A DNA stretch of 62,597 nt from Streptomyces sp. NRRL F-4489 (GCF_001509485.1 NZ_LLZI01000223.1:1-62597), one strand, 5' to 3'. Positions 34,791 to 45,987 are shown, counted from the stretch's first letter. Notes: generated by a model from the sequence alone, not told the origin. Program-made: numbers and translations.

Positions 34791-35663
34791 ATGCGACCGA
34801 CCCCCACCACGACCGGTACCGGCCAACTGACCGTGGCCGCCGCCCCGTTGGACCACTGGGACGAGATCGTCGGCTGGACCGCCGACGAGGGCTGGAACCC
34901 CGGCGACGGCGACATCGCCCTCTTCCACCCCACCGACCCCGGCGGCTTCTTCACCGGCCGCCTCGGCGACCGCACCGTCTCCGCGGTATCCGTCGTCAAC
35001 CACTCCGCCGACTACGCCTTCCTGGGCTTCTACCTCGTCGCCCCCGACCTGCGCGGCCAGGGCCTGGGCCTGGCCACCTGGCGCGCCGCCGTCCCGCACG
35101 CCGGCGCCCGGACCATCGGCCTGGACGGCGTTCCGGCCCAGGTGGACACCTACCGGCGCGCGGGCTTCCGGCCCGCCCACGACACCCTCCGCTACACCGG
35201 CCGCCCCACGCCCGGCGGCCCGCTCTCCCCGGACGTCCACCCGGTCACCGCGGCGCACCTGGACGCGATCGCCGCCTACGACCGCCGCTGCTTCCCCGCC
35301 GACCGCCGGGACTTCGTGGCCCGCTGGCTGACCGCGCCCGGCCGCACCGCCCGCGTCCACCTGCGCGACGGCGAGGTCACCGGCTACGGCGTGCTCCGCC
35401 CGGCCCACGAGGGCCACCGCATCGGTCCGCTCTTCGCCGACACGCCCGCGACCGCCGAGGCCCTGTTCGACGCCCTCACCGCCGAACTCGACCCGGCCGC
35501 CGAGGTCAGCCTCGACATCCCCGAACCCCGGTCCGACGCCCTCGCCCTCGCCGCCTCCCGGGGCCTGACCCCCCGCTCCCACACCGTCCGGATGTACACC
35601 GGCCCGGTCCCGCCCGCGGACCCCGCCCGCACTTTCGGCGTCACCAGCCTCGAACTCGGCTGA
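34791..35663 (+). CDS. GNAT acetyltransferase with two GNAT-like units
   Basis: A 290-residue protein. The first half has a complete GNAT site: FLGFYLVAPDLRGQGLGLATWRAAV (about residues 79-103) with the acetyl-CoA loop RGQGLG. The second half (from about 145) is a degenerate GNAT domain ending with LALAASRGLTPRSHTVRMY, as in YitH/HolE-type acetyltransferases. GGAAAGG precedes ATG 34791. Substrate unknown; co-transcription with the permease is likely. Confidence 0.8.
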   Translation: MRPTPTTTGTGQLTVAAAPLDHWDEIVGWTADEGWNPGDGDIALFHPTDPGGFFTGRLGDRTVSAVSVVNHSADYAFLGFYLVAPDLRGQGLGLATWRAAVPHAGARTIGLDGVPAQVDTYRRAGFRPAHDTLRYTGRPTPGGPLSPDVHPVTAAHLDAIAAYDRRCFPADRRDFVARWLTAPGRTARVHLRDGEVTGYGVLRPAHEGHRIGPLFADTPATAEALFDALTAELDPAAEVSLDIPEPRSDALALAASRGLTPRSHTVRMYTGPVPPADPARTFGVTSLELG

Positions 35664-35770
35664 CGGACCCGGACCCCGCCCGGCCCGTTCCTCCACCACC
35701 CGGGCGGGCGGGCGTCCGCGGCCCGCCGCCGCGTAAATCCGGTGGTACCGGTGCCGGGGCCCGGGGCAGC

Positions 35771-36340
35771 ATGGCCGTCATGGACAAGCCGGCTGAACGG
35801 TTCACCTCCGGCGCCGCCGAGCTGCGGCGATGGCACCCGGACGACCTCGACACCCTGGTGCGGGTGGTCGAGGAGTCGCTGGACCACCTGCGGCCCTGGA
35901 TGCCCTGGGCGGCCGGCCAGGACCGGGCGCAGAGCGCCGGCTTCCTCGCCCGCTGCGAGGAGGAGTGGGAAACGGGCCAGGCGTTCAACTACGCCGTCAC
36001 CACCGCCGGTTCGGTGATCGGCAGCTGCGGGCTGATGCGCCGGATCGGCCCCGGCGGCCTGGAGGCCGGCTACTGGCTGCACCCCGGCTGGACGGGCCGG
36101 GGACTGGCGACGATGACCGCCGCCGGCCTCGTGGACCAGGCGTTCCGCCTGCCCGGTACGGGCCGGGTGGAGATCCACCATGACGCCGCCAACACCGCCA
36201 GTGGCGCCGTCGCCCGCCGGCTCGGCTTCACCGAGGCCGAGCGCCGGCCGGCCCCGGACGGTCCGGAAGCCCCGGGCGAGGTGGGGATCGGGGTCGTGTG
36301 GCGGGTGACGGCGGCCGAGTGGGTGGCGCGGGGTTCCTGA
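35771..36340 (+). CDS. RimJ/RimL-type GNAT acetyltransferase
   Basis: A 189-residue single-domain GNAT. It has the RimL-like opening AELRRWHPDDLDTLVRVVEESLDHLRPWMPW, GSCGLMRRIGPGGLEAGYWLHPGWTGRGLATMTAAGLVDQAF with the acetyl-CoA loop, and NTASGAVARRLGF near the end. It probably acetylates an N-terminus or a small amine. ATG 35771 is used; ATG 35780 is an alternative. Its TGA lies inside a perfect 13-bp palindrome. Confidence 0.85.
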   Translation: MAVMDKPAERFTSGAAELRRWHPDDLDTLVRVVEESLDHLRPWMPWAAGQDRAQSAGFLARCEEEWETGQAFNYAVTTAGSVIGSCGLMRRIGPGGLEAGYWLHPGWTGRGLATMTAAGLVDQAFRLPGTGRVEIHHDAANTASGAVARRLGFTEAERRPAPDGPEAPGEVGIGVVWRVTAAEWVARGS

Positions 36341-36350
36341 CGAGTCGTCA
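36338..36350. promoter_or_regulatory. TGACGAGTCGTCA palindrome at a gene end
   Basis: Perfect 13-bp palindrome whose first three bases are the stop codon of the acetyltransferase gene. Related sequences occur at 28727-28739, 41409-41421 and 44888-44900. Confidence 0.45.
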
Positions 36351-36562
36351 ACAGGGTCCGCACGGAGGCCAGTTCACCAAGCGGCGGCCGGCCGGGGAGC
36401 GGTATCAACCCGGGCACCCCGGGCGACTCGCGACGTCGGCGGAGAAGGCCGGACTTGGGGCCGTAATGTCTGATTCCGCACTGGGGGAGGCGGGAGCGTT
36501 CCACGATGCTGAGGTGCCGGCCGGGGCAACGGACCCCGGCCGGCCCAATCAAGGGGGACCTC

Positions 36563-36931
36563 ATGCGAACGATGCTCCGCCGTGCCGCCGCGCTCGTGGC
36601 CGGCACCGCGGCGGTGGCCGTGCTCACGGTCGGCACCGCCGACGCCGCGCCTGCCGGTACCTCGGACGGATGCCCGTACGGCGCCGTCTGCGTCTACCCG
36701 CAGGGACAGAATCCGGCCACCACACCGAACCTGATCTTCTGGACCTACGGCGCGCACAACCTCAGCGGGCAGTACGGCTTCCACTGGATCCTGAACAACC
36801 AGTACGGCGGCGCGCGCGCCAAGCTGTGCTCGGGCTACAACGGCACCGGCACCTGCCACCACGACATGGACCCGCAGGACGGCTGGTGGACCGACCTCAC
36901 ACCGGTCAACTCCATAGTGCTGTACAAGTGA
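36563..36931 (+). CDS. Secreted peptidase-inhibitor-like protein (family I36)
   Basis: A 122-residue secreted protein. Signal peptide: MRTMLRRAA, hydrophobic AALVAGTAAVAVLTVG, cleavage near ADAAPA (about residue 29). The mature part, CPYGAVCVYPQ, then GFHWILNN and a C-terminal NSIVLYK, fits Streptomyces I36-type inhibitors of metalloproteases (SMPI relatives) with conserved cysteines. AAGGGGGA precedes ATG 36563. It is expected to inhibit extracellular proteases, though crystallin-fold relatives also serve other roles. Confidence 0.8.
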   Translation: MRTMLRRAAALVAGTAAVAVLTVGTADAAPAGTSDGCPYGAVCVYPQGQNPATTPNLIFWTYGAHNLSGQYGFHWILNNQYGGARAKLCSGYNGTGTCHHDMDPQDGWWTDLTPVNSIVLYK

Positions 36932-36991
36932 TCCCCGTGCCGCACCGGTGAGGTGAATGCCTGATCGGGCCCGAGCGGGCCCGGGACGGGT

Positions 36992-37498
36992 TCACGGCCC
37001 GACGGTGCCGTCCACGCCCTCGCGCAGCAGGTCGGCGTGGCCGTTGTGGCGGGCGTATTCGAGGATCACGTGCAGCATCACCACCCGGAGCGAGACCCGC
37101 TCGCCCCAGCGCGGTACGTCCACGGTGTCGTCCAGGGACGGGGCCGCCCGCTCGATCCGGCGGGCGTGCTCCACCTCGGCCTGCCAGGTGGCGAAGGCCG
37201 ACGCGCCGGTGGCCGCGCCGTCGTCGAACGCGGCCTGGAAGTCGCCCTGGTCGGACCAGACGAGGGGGACGTCCTCACCGTTCACCGTCCGGCGGAACCA
37301 CGCGCGCTCCACCTCGGCCATGTGCCGCACCAGGCCGAGCAGGGAGAGGGTGGACGGCGCCATGGGGCGCTGCCGCAGCTGGTCATCGGTGAGGCCCTGG
37401 GCCTTCATCGCCAGGGTGGCCCGGTGGAAGTCGAGATAGCCCCGCAGGGTCTCGCGCTCACCGGCGCGGCGGGGCGGATCGATCCGTTCGATTGTCAT
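36992..37498 (-). CDS. DinB-like / DUF664 metal-binding protein
   Basis: A 168-residue four-helix protein of the DinB/YfiT superfamily (DUF664 type). LLGLVRHMAEVERAWFRR (about residues 55-72) and MLHVILEYARHNGHADLLREGVDG near the end carry the three His that bind the metal in this fold. Members include mycothiol-dependent enzymes and unknown thiol transferases. ATG 37498 is used. Confidence 0.82.
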   Translation of the reverse strand: MTIERIDPPRRAGERETLRGYLDFHRATLAMKAQGLTDDQLRQRPMAPSTLSLLGLVRHMAEVERAWFRRTVNGEDVPLVWSDQGDFQAAFDDGAATGASAFATWQAEVEHARRIERAAPSLDDTVDVPRWGERVSLRVVMLHVILEYARHNGHADLLREGVDGTVGP

Positions 37499-37585
37499 GT
37501 ACGGAGAGGTTAGCCGGGGCGCGGCGGCGCGGTGCGGCCCGGGCGCGCGCACCCGGACCGCCCGGCTCGTGCCGGTGAGCCGCCG

Positions 37586-37777
37586 CTACGGCAGATACCG
37601 CTCGATGGCGGCGCGCCCCTTCTCCTCGATCAGGCGCTTGGCCCACGCCAGGCTCTTCGGCGTGGGCTCCCGCCCGGAAGCCCTGACCAGGTCCTCCGGG
37701 TCGAAGGGCCGCTCACTGCCCGTGTACAGCTCCGCCGGCCGCCGCTCGGCCGGGGTCTTCGCGCCATTGGTCGTCAC
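37586..37777 (-). CDS. Small conserved protein of unknown function
   Basis: A 63-residue protein. GAGGAGG 4 nt before GTG 37777 strongly supports the start. The product has PFDPEDLVRASGREPTPKSLAWAK and ends LIEEKGRAAIERYLP; it is soluble and helical. The composition resembles small actinobacterial proteins of unknown role. It is 100 nt from the phosphatase gene on the same strand. Confidence 0.6.
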   Translation of the reverse strand: MTTNGAKTPAERRPAELYTGSERPFDPEDLVRASGREPTPKSLAWAKRLIEEKGRAAIERYLP

Positions 37778-37876
37778 AGGACCTCCTCTGTCCGCGCCCG
37801 CCGAGTGCCGGGTCCTCGCTGGTTCCATCATGGGACCGGCCCGGGCGACCCGCACGGCGTACGCCGGGCCACCCGG

Positions 37877-40399
37877 TCAGCCCACCGGCCGCGGCGCCCC
37901 CGGATAGTCCGCCGGGAACGCCTGCTCGGCCCAGATCGTCTTACCGGACGGGGTGTACCGCGTACCCCAGCGCTGCACGAGCTGCGCGACGATGAACAGC
38001 CCGCGCCCGCCCTCGTCGTCCAGCGCGCTGTGCCGCAGATGCGGCGAGGTGTGCCCGGTGTCCGACACCTCCGTCACCAGCGCCAGATCCCGCAGCAGGC
38101 GTACGTGCACCGGCCCGGAGGCGTGCCGCACGGCGTTGGTGACCAGTTCGCTGACCGCCAGCTCGGTGGCGTACGCCAGCTCGTCCAGGCCCCACTCGGC
38201 CAGCTGCCCGGTGGCCAGCTCCCGGGCGGTGGCCACCGCCGTGGGCTCGGCGGGCAGCTCCCAGGCGGCGACCTGCCGGGCGTCCAGCTCCCGGGTCCGG
38301 ACCACCAGCAGCGCCGCGTCGTCGGGCGCCGACCCGTGCGGCAGCAGCCGCGCCATCGCCCGGTCGCACAGCTCCTCCAGGGGCCGGCGGTTGTCCCGCA
38401 GCACCCCGTCCAGGATGGCCAGGCCCGCGTCCACATCGCGGTCCCGGTCGCGCAGCAGCCCGTCGGTGTACAGGGCCAGCAGACTGCCGGCCGGCAGCAC
38501 GGTCTCCCAGGACTCGAACGGCAGACCGCCCAGGCCCAGCGGCGGCCCGGCCGGCAGCTCCGGGAACGTCACCCCGCCCCACGGGTCCACGATCGCCGGC
38601 GGCGGATGCCCGGCCCGGGCCATCGTGCAGTGCCGCGACACCGGGTCGTAGACCGCGTACAGGCAGGTCACGCCGGCCGCGACATCGTCCGGGGCGGTCT
38701 CGGCGGCGGTGCCCGCCGCCCACTCCTCGGGGGTCTGGCCCACCAGGTCGTCGAGCCGGCTCAGCAGCTCGTCGGGGGCGAGATCCAGCCGGGCCAGGGC
38801 CCGTACGGTGGTCCGCAGCCGGCCCATGGTGGCCGCCGCCTGGAGGCCGTGCCCGACGACATCGCCGACCACCAGCCCGACCCGGGTCGAGGACAGCCCG
38901 ATCACATCGAACCAGTCGCCGCCCACCCCGGCCCGGTCGTCGCTGGGAAGATACCGGTAGGCCATATCGACGGCCGACTGCGCCGGCAGGTGCTGGGGCA
39001 GCAGATTGCGCTGGAGGGTGAGGGCCGCGGTGTGCTCCCGGGCGAAGCGGCGGGCGTTGTCCATCGACACCGCGGTCCGCAGCACCAGCTCGTCCGCCAG
39101 GTCGATCTCCCCGCTGTCGAACGCCGCCGGATCGTTCCCGCGCTCGAAGGTGACCAGCCCCATCGGCGTACCGCCGGCCCGCAGCGGCACCACCATCGCC
39201 CGCTCCCCGCGGATCATCCCGCCCGACGACAGGCTCCGGTACTGGAGCGTCCCCGGCCGGTACGCCACCGGGTACGGCGGGTGCGGCGGCCGGTCCGGCG
39301 CCTCGTCGGCGGTGCGGGTGGCGACCCGCACCAGCTCCGGCACCGCGCCCTCGCCCGGCCCCGCCTCGTCGCCCTCCAGCACCGGCCGCAGCAGGTCGAC
39401 GGTGACCGTGTCGGCGAAGTCCGGCACCGCGACCTCGGTCACCTCCCGGGCGGTGGTGACCATGTCGAGCGTGGTGCCGACCCGCCGGCCGGCCTCCACC
39501 AGGAGGTTCAGCCGGCGCTGCGCCTGGTAGCGGTCGGTGATGTCGAAGGAGTCCTCGCACACCCCCAGCACCCGTCCGTCCGGGTCCTGGAGCCGGTAGT
39601 ACGAGCAGGACCAGACGTGTTCGGCGCCCGGGTCGGTGGGCTGTTCGCCGAGGAAGTGCAGATCGACGAAGGGCTCGCCGGTGGCCAGCACATGGGTCAG
39701 CACCGCGTCCATCGAGCTGGGGTAGCCCTCCGTCACGAACTCGCCCGGATACAGCTCGTCGGCCCGCTTGCCGGCCAACTCCGCCAGCGGCAGCCCTATC
39801 TCCCGCCCGTACGAGGCGTTGAACCAGTTCAGCCGCAGGTCGTTGTCGTAGATGGCCAGGCCGACCGGCGACTGGGTGGCCAGCCCGTGCAGCATCGCCT
39901 GCCGGGACTCCCACCGCCGCAGATCGCCCAGCGCCGTGGCGACCAGCACCCGGGCCGGGCCCGCGCCGGGGCCGGCGCCGGGCAGCGCGTCGGCGAGCGG
40001 GCACATGGTGATCGCCACCCGGAGCGAGCGCCCGTCCGCGCGCCGGGCCGTCCGGACCTCGATACCGGCCGGGTCCACCGCCGGCGCCGCGCCGCCCTCG
40101 CCGCCCGCGAAGCCCTCACCGCCGGTGGCGCCCGCGCCGTCCCCGGACCGCTCGCCGTCGCCCGGCCGCTCGCCGTCCGTGCCGGGCAGGAACGTGCCGA
40201 CCGGCCGCCCGATGATGTCCTCCGGGGCGTAGCCGAGCAGCCGCCGGGCCGCCGCGCTCCAGCCGATCACCCGCCCCCGGGCGTCCAGCACCGCGGTGGC
40301 CGCCCTGGTGACGTCGAGGGGACCACGGAAGTCGGCGCTCTTCGCCGCGTTCCATGCGTTCATGGCATCAACCCCGGCCCGGATCGGTACCTCCAGCAT
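37877..40399 (-). CDS. PAS-GAF-SpoIIE phosphatase with C-terminal HATPase
   Basis: An 840-residue multi-domain regulator. PAS domains occur near 30-75 (VLDARGRVIGWSAAARRLLGYAPEDIIGRP) and 170-290 (LAIYDNDLRLNWFNASYGREIGLPLAELAGK). A GAF domain lies near 300-465. The PP2C-type SpoIIE phosphatase is near 485-690 (GGDWFDVIGLSSTRVGLVVGDVVGHG, then LYTDGLLRDRD). A HATPase_c-type RsbW-like kinase ends the protein (ELAVSELVTNAVRHASGPV, GGRGLFIVAQL). These partner-switching proteins control sigma factors from stress or light signals. ATG 40399 or 40363 are both possible. Confidence 0.88.
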   Translation of the reverse strand: MLEVPIRAGVDAMNAWNAAKSADFRGPLDVTRAATAVLDARGRVIGWSAAARRLLGYAPEDIIGRPVGTFLPGTDGERPGDGERSGDGAGATGGEGFAGGEGGAAPAVDPAGIEVRTARRADGRSLRVAITMCPLADALPGAGPGAGPARVLVATALGDLRRWESRQAMLHGLATQSPVGLAIYDNDLRLNWFNASYGREIGLPLAELAGKRADELYPGEFVTEGYPSSMDAVLTHVLATGEPFVDLHFLGEQPTDPGAEHVWSCSYYRLQDPDGRVLGVCEDSFDITDRYQAQRRLNLLVEAGRRVGTTLDMVTTAREVTEVAVPDFADTVTVDLLRPVLEGDEAGPGEGAVPELVRVATRTADEAPDRPPHPPYPVAYRPGTLQYRSLSSGGMIRGERAMVVPLRAGGTPMGLVTFERGNDPAAFDSGEIDLADELVLRTAVSMDNARRFAREHTAALTLQRNLLPQHLPAQSAVDMAYRYLPSDDRAGVGGDWFDVIGLSSTRVGLVVGDVVGHGLQAAATMGRLRTTVRALARLDLAPDELLSRLDDLVGQTPEEWAAGTAAETAPDDVAAGVTCLYAVYDPVSRHCTMARAGHPPPAIVDPWGGVTFPELPAGPPLGLGGLPFESWETVLPAGSLLALYTDGLLRDRDRDVDAGLAILDGVLRDNRRPLEELCDRAMARLLPHGSAPDDAALLVVRTRELDARQVAAWELPAEPTAVATARELATGQLAEWGLDELAYATELAVSELVTNAVRHASGPVHVRLLRDLALVTEVSDTGHTSPHLRHSALDDEGGRGLFIVAQLVQRWGTRYTPSGKTIWAEQAFPADYPGAPRPVG

Positions 40400-40584
40400 C
40401 GAACCCGGTCACCGGCGGCACAACCGGCCCTGCCCCGAGCGGGGGACCGGCGGCGCGTGCGGGGGCGCGCGGTCGCTGGCACAGTGGGAGAGGGCGCCGA
40501 GGACCCGGCCGCACCACGCCGACCCGCGCGGGCTGATCCACGCTCACCCGTCCGACCGGCCCGAGCCACAGGAGGCAGATGCCC

Positions 40585-41376
40585 ATGCCGTCCCCACGCC
40601 CGACCCCCCCGGTGCACGGCGCGCCGTGCTGGGTGAGCCTGATGGCCCGCGATCTGCCGTCCGCGCAGACGTTCTACGGGGCCGTGCTGGGCTGGCGGTT
40701 CCGGCAGGCCAGTCTGGGCGAGGAGTTCTCCGTCGCGCTGAGGGACGGCGAACCGGTCGCCGGGATCGGCGCGCTGGCCCCGAGCCTCCAGGTGCCGGTG
40801 GCCTGGATGCCGTACTTCGCGGTGGCGGACGCCGATGACACCGCCGCGCGGATCAGGGAGCGCGGCGCCACCGTCGCGGTCGGCCCGCTCAAGCTCGGCC
40901 CCGGACGGGCCGCGCTGGCCGCCGACCCGGACGGCGCCACCTTCGGCTTCTGGGAGGGGCGGACCGCCTCCTGGCGGGTGGGCGCCGGCAGCGCCCCCGC
41001 GATCCTGGAACTGCGGACCCGGGACGCCTTCGCGGCGGCCATCTTCTACGCCGGGATCTTCGACTGGGCCTCGGAGCGGCCCGGCGGCTGCGAGGTCACC
41101 TACGAGCACGACCAGGTCATCGTGCACGACGGGACGCATGTCGTGGCGGCGCTGCGCGGCGGCGGGGTGGAGGCCGCGCCGGACCCCCGGGTGCGGCCGC
41201 AGTGGCATGTGCACTTCCGGGTGCGGGACATCGCCGCCGTCACCGAGGCCGCGGTCGAGGCCGGCGGGACCGTCACCCCGGTCACCGCGACCCAGGACGG
41301 CAAGGGCAGCCAGGCGCTGGTACGGGACCCGGACGGCGGGCTGTTCACGGTGACGGCGCCGGGGGCGCCGGTCTGA
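40585..41376 (+). CDS. Two-unit VOC family protein
   Basis: A 263-residue protein with two VOC halves: PCWVSLMARDLPSAQTFYGAVLGWRF and AALAADPDGATFGFW in the first, FAAAIFYAGIFDWASE and SQALVRDPDGGLFTV in the second. Such doublets are often hydroxylase-like or glyoxalase-like. GGAGG at 40571-40575 fits ATG 40585 (9 nt) better than ATG 40579 (3 nt). No neighbours suggest the substrate. Confidence 0.85.
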   Translation: MPSPRPTPPVHGAPCWVSLMARDLPSAQTFYGAVLGWRFRQASLGEEFSVALRDGEPVAGIGALAPSLQVPVAWMPYFAVADADDTAARIRERGATVAVGPLKLGPGRAALAADPDGATFGFWEGRTASWRVGAGSAPAILELRTRDAFAAAIFYAGIFDWASERPGGCEVTYEHDQVIVHDGTHVVAALRGGGVEAAPDPRVRPQWHVHFRVRDIAAVTEAAVEAGGTVTPVTATQDGKGSQALVRDPDGGLFTVTAPGAPV

Positions 41377-41627
41377 GGGGGCCCAAGTGGGCTGATGTGA
41401 GGCACTGTTGACGAGGCGTTAGTTCTCGTACGTGCCGTGCCTGCCCGGTCGCCGCCGCCCCCGGCACCCGTCCCCACCCCCAGGCGTAAAGCAGGGCTGA
41501 GGGCGCGGTTAAGAAAACCTCGATGGACCGCGGGCCCGTCGTGCGGAAGATTGCTGGCCGGATACCGGCGGGCCCATCCGGCCCCCCGGTACGTCACAGC
41601 ACTCGACGCACCACGGGAGCCGTTGCG

Positions 41628-42656
41628 GTGAAGGCACTGGTCAAGCAGAAGGCGGAGCCGGGACTCTGGCTGACGGACGTGCCGGAGCCGGCCATCGGCC
41701 CCGGCGACGTGCTGATCAAGGTGCTGCGCACCGGGATCTGCGGCACCGATCTGCACATCCGCGCCTGGGACGGCTGGGCCCAGCAGGCGGTCAGCGCGCC
41801 GCTGACGGTCGGCCACGAATTCGTCGGCGAGGTCGTCGAGACCGGCCGGGACGTGGACGGGATCGCGGTCGGCGACCTGGTCAGCGGCGAGGGCCACCTG
41901 GTCTGCGGTACGTGCCGCAACTGCCTGGCCGGGCGGCGCCACCTGTGCCGGGCCACGGTCGGCCTGGGCGTCGGCCGGGACGGCGCGTTCGCCGAGTACG
42001 TGGCGCTGCCCGCGGGCAACGTCTGGGTGCACCGCGTCCCGGTCGACCTCGACATCGCCGCGGTCTTCGACCCGTTCGGCAACGCCGTGCACACCGCGCT
42101 GTCCTTCCCGCTGGTCGGCGAGGACGTACTGATCACCGGCGCCGGACCGATCGGCATCATGGCGGCCGCGGTCGCCCGGCACGCCGGCGCCCGCAACGTG
42201 GTCATCACCGACGTCAGCGAACGGCGCCTGGAACTGGCCCGCAAGGTCGGCGTCAGCCTCGCCCTGAACGTCGCCCGCACCTCCATCGAGGGCGGCCAGC
42301 GCGAACTGGGCCTGCGCGAGGGCTTCGACATCGGCCTGGAGATGTCCGGCCGCCCCGAGGCGCTGCGCGACATGATCGGCAACATGACGCACGGCGGCCG
42401 GATCGCCATCCTGGGCCTGCCCGCCGAGGAGTTCCCGGTCGACTGGTCCCGGATCGTCACCTCCATGATCACCCTCAAGGGCATCTACGGCCGGGAGATG
42501 TTCGAGACCTGGTACGCGATGTCCGTACTGCTGGAGGGCGGTCTGGACCTCGCGCCCGTGATCACCGGCCGCTACCCGTACCAGGACTTCGACGCCGCCT
42601 TCGCCGACGCGGCGAGCGGCCAGGGCGGCAAGGTCATCCTCGACTGGACCGCCTGA
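41628..42656 (+). CDS. tdh: L-threonine 3-dehydrogenase
   Basis: A 342-residue zinc dehydrogenase oxidising L-threonine to 2-amino-3-ketobutyrate with NAD. Catalytic zinc ligands are Cys38 (GICGTDLHI) and His63-Glu64 (GHEFVGEV). The structural zinc cysteines are in [15 protein letters not shown] (93-107), and the NAD loop is [25 protein letters not shown] and the C-terminal [14 protein letters not shown] are Tdh-like. GTG 41628 follows ACGGGAG. The kbl gene is 53 nt downstream, completing threonine to glycine and acetyl-CoA. Confidence 0.93.
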   Translation: MKALVKQKAEPGLWLTDVPEPAIGPGDVLIKVLRTGICGTDLHIRAWDGWAQQAVSAPLTVGHEFVGEVVETGRDVDGIAVGDLVSGEGHLVCGTCRNCLAGRRHLCRATVGLGVGRDGAFAEYVALPAGNVWVHRVPVDLDIAAVFDPFGNAVHTALSFPLVGEDVLITGAGPIGIMAAAVARHAGARNVVITDVSERRLELARKVGVSLALNVARTSIEGGQRELGLREGFDIGLEMSGRPEALRDMIGNMTHGGRIAILGLPAEEFPVDWSRIVTSMITLKGIYGREMFETWYAMSVLLEGGLDLAPVITGRYPYQDFDAAFADAASGQGGKVILDWTA

Positions 42657-42709
42657 CCTCCGGCCCCGCACCGCCCCCGCCCCCGCCCCGCTCCAAGGAG
42701 ACACCCCTG

Positions 42710-43903
<1,194 letters not shown>

Positions 43904-43952
43904 CCGGGCGGCCGCCGGGGAGCACGCGGGCGGACCCTGCGAAACTGGACCC

Positions 43953-44861
43953 ATGATCGACCCACGCCGGCTGCACATCCTCCGTGCGCTGGCCGACCAC
44001 CGCACGGTGACCGCCGCGGCCGCCGCCCTCTACCTCACGCCCTCGGCCGTCTCCCAGCAGCTCGCCGCGCTGGAGCAGGAGACCGGCCACCGGCTCGTGG
44101 AGCGGGGCGCCCGCGGGGTCCGGCTGACCCCGGCCGGCGACATCCTGCTCGGCCACGCCAACGCGGTCCGGGCCCAGCTGGAGCGCGCCGAGGCCGAGCT
44201 GGCCGCGTACGACAAGGGCGAGGCGGGCACGGTGACGGTCGCCGCGTTCGCCACCGGCATCGGGCTGGTGGTCGCGCCGGCCCTCGCCGAGCTGGCCCGC
44301 TCCGCGCCCGGGATCCGCCTGCGGGTCCAGGACGCCGAGGGCGACGCCAGTCTGCCGATGGTGCTGGACCGGCAGGTCGATGTGGCGGTCGCGGTCGAGT
44401 ACCGCGGCGCGCCGGACGCGGACGACCCCCGGCTGACCCGCGTCCCGCTCTACGCCGAGCCGTTCGACGCGGTGCTGCCGCCGGACCATGCGCTGGCCGG
44501 CGCGGCGGCGGTGCCGCTGGCCGGGCTCGCCAAGGACGACTGGATCGGGCCGTACTCCGGCAATCCCTGCCAGGACGTGGTGGTGCTGGCCTGCGAGTAC
44601 GCCGGGTTCCGGCCGCGCCTGGCGCACTCCTCGGACGACTTCCGGGCGGTGGTGGCACTGGCGTCGGCGGGCGCGGGGGTGGCCCTGGTGCCGCGCTCGG
44701 CGCTGCGCGGGATGGATCTGGGCGGGGTGGTGGTCCGGCCGGTCGACGGGGTGGCGCCCACCCGCCGGGTCTTCGCCGCCGTCCGCCGCGGTTCGGAGGG
44801 CCATCCGCTGTTCCGGCCGGTGCTGGCGGCGCTGCGGACGGCGGCGGCCGCGCAGGGGTGA
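43953..44861 (+). CDS. LysR-family transcriptional regulator
   Basis: A 302-residue LysR protein. The N-terminal HTH (RLHILRALADHRTVTAAAAALYLTPSAVSQQLAALEQETGHRLVERG) is followed by a helical linker and the effector-binding domain (EAGTVTVAAFATGIGLVVAPALAELA). It starts at ATG 43953, 49 nt after kbl on the same strand, so it may read through from that operon and control threonine use or something unlinked. The effector is not known. Confidence 0.9.
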   Translation: MIDPRRLHILRALADHRTVTAAAAALYLTPSAVSQQLAALEQETGHRLVERGARGVRLTPAGDILLGHANAVRAQLERAEAELAAYDKGEAGTVTVAAFATGIGLVVAPALAELARSAPGIRLRVQDAEGDASLPMVLDRQVDVAVAVEYRGAPDADDPRLTRVPLYAEPFDAVLPPDHALAGAAAVPLAGLAKDDWIGPYSGNPCQDVVVLACEYAGFRPRLAHSSDDFRAVVALASAGAGVALVPRSALRGMDLGGVVVRPVDGVAPTRRVFAAVRRGSEGHPLFRPVLAALRTAAAAQG

Positions 44862-44910
44862 GGGGGCGCGGTCGGGCGATTGGCTGCTGACGGCCCGTCA
44901 GGTTCGTGCG

Positions 44911-45987
44911 TCAGCGTTCGGTCGACCGCGGCCTGCGCCCCGTCCGCGTCCACGTCGCCAGCTGGCGCGCCGTCCAGGTGGTGATGATCCGCTCCGCCGG
45001 GACGCCGCACTCCTCGGCCCGGGCGCAGCCGTAGCTCAGCCAGTCCAGCTGGCCGGGCGCGTGCGCGTCGCTGTCGACCGCGAACAGGGTGCCCGCGTCC
45101 AGCGCCTCCCGCAGCAGGCGGCGCGGTGGGTCGAGGCGGTCCGGGCGGGAGTTGATCTCCACCGCGGTGCGGTGCTCGGCGCAGGCCGCGAAGACCTCCG
45201 CGGCGTCGAACGCCGACTCCGGGCGGCCCCGGCCGCGCACCAGCCGCCCCGTGCAGTGGCCGAGTACGTCCACCAGCGGGTTGCTGACCGCGGCCAGCAT
45301 CCGGCGGGTCATCGGCCCCTTGTCCATCCGCAGTTTGGAGTGCACCGAGGCGACCACCACGTCCAGCTCGTCCAGCAGCTCCGGGTCCTGGTCGAGCGAG
45401 CCGTCGTCGAGGATGTCGCACTCGATGCCGGTCAGCAGCCGGAACGGCGCCAGCCGCTCGTTCACCTCCGCGACCAGCTCCAGCTGCCGCCGCAGCCGCT
45501 CGGCGGTCAGGCCGCGGGCGATGGTGAGCCGGGGGGAGTGGTCGGTCAGCGCGCACCACTCGTGGCCGAGGTCGCGGGCGGCCCGCGCCATCGCCTCCAC
45601 CGGGCTGCCGCCGTCCGACCAGTCCGAGTGGGTGTGGCAGTCGCCGCGCACCGCGCGCCGCAGCGCCTCGCCCCGGCCGCCCTCGACCAGCGGGGCGGTC
45701 GCCTCCTCCTCCAGCCGCGCCAGGTAGGCGGGCCGGTCCCCGGCCAGCGCCTCCTCGGCGACCCTGGCGATCTTCGGGCCCAGGCCCTTCAGGCGGCTCA
45801 GTGTGCCGCTCCCGGCCCGTTCGCGCAGTTCGTCCGCCGGCAGCCCGCCGAGCACCGACGCGGCCGTGCGGAACGCCTGCACCCGGTACGTCTCCGCGCC
45901 CTGCCGCTCCAGCAGGAACGCGATCCGGTCCAGCGCCGCTACGGGATCCACCTCCCCACCGTGCACCGGACGCCGGCCCGCTGCCAC
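44911..45987 (-). CDS. PHP-domain phosphoesterase with HhH/Pol X-like N-terminus
   Basis: A 358-residue protein. Residues 14-80 look like the helix-hairpin-helix lyase-type domain of Pol X-type proteins (DRIAFLLERQGAETYRVQAFRTAASVLGGL, then LSRLKGLGPKIARVAEEAL). Residues 105-330 are a PHP domain with the metal motifs GDCHTHSDWSDGG, ALTDHSPRL, TGIECDIL, VVASVHSKL, LGHCTGRL and AVDSDAHA. The polymerase palm is absent. GTG 45987 is used; GTG 45951 (MDPVAALD) is an alternative close to a GGGGAG site. Likely acts on nucleic-acid ends or a nucleotide. Confidence 0.85.
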   Translation of the reverse strand: MAAGRRPVHGGEVDPVAALDRIAFLLERQGAETYRVQAFRTAASVLGGLPADELRERAGSGTLSRLKGLGPKIARVAEEALAGDRPAYLARLEEEATAPLVEGGRGEALRRAVRGDCHTHSDWSDGGSPVEAMARAARDLGHEWCALTDHSPRLTIARGLTAERLRRQLELVAEVNERLAPFRLLTGIECDILDDGSLDQDPELLDELDVVVASVHSKLRMDKGPMTRRMLAAVSNPLVDVLGHCTGRLVRGRGRPESAFDAAEVFAACAEHRTAVEINSRPDRLDPPRRLLREALDAGTLFAVDSDAHAPGQLDWLSYGCARAEECGVPAERIITTWTARQLATWTRTGRRPRSTER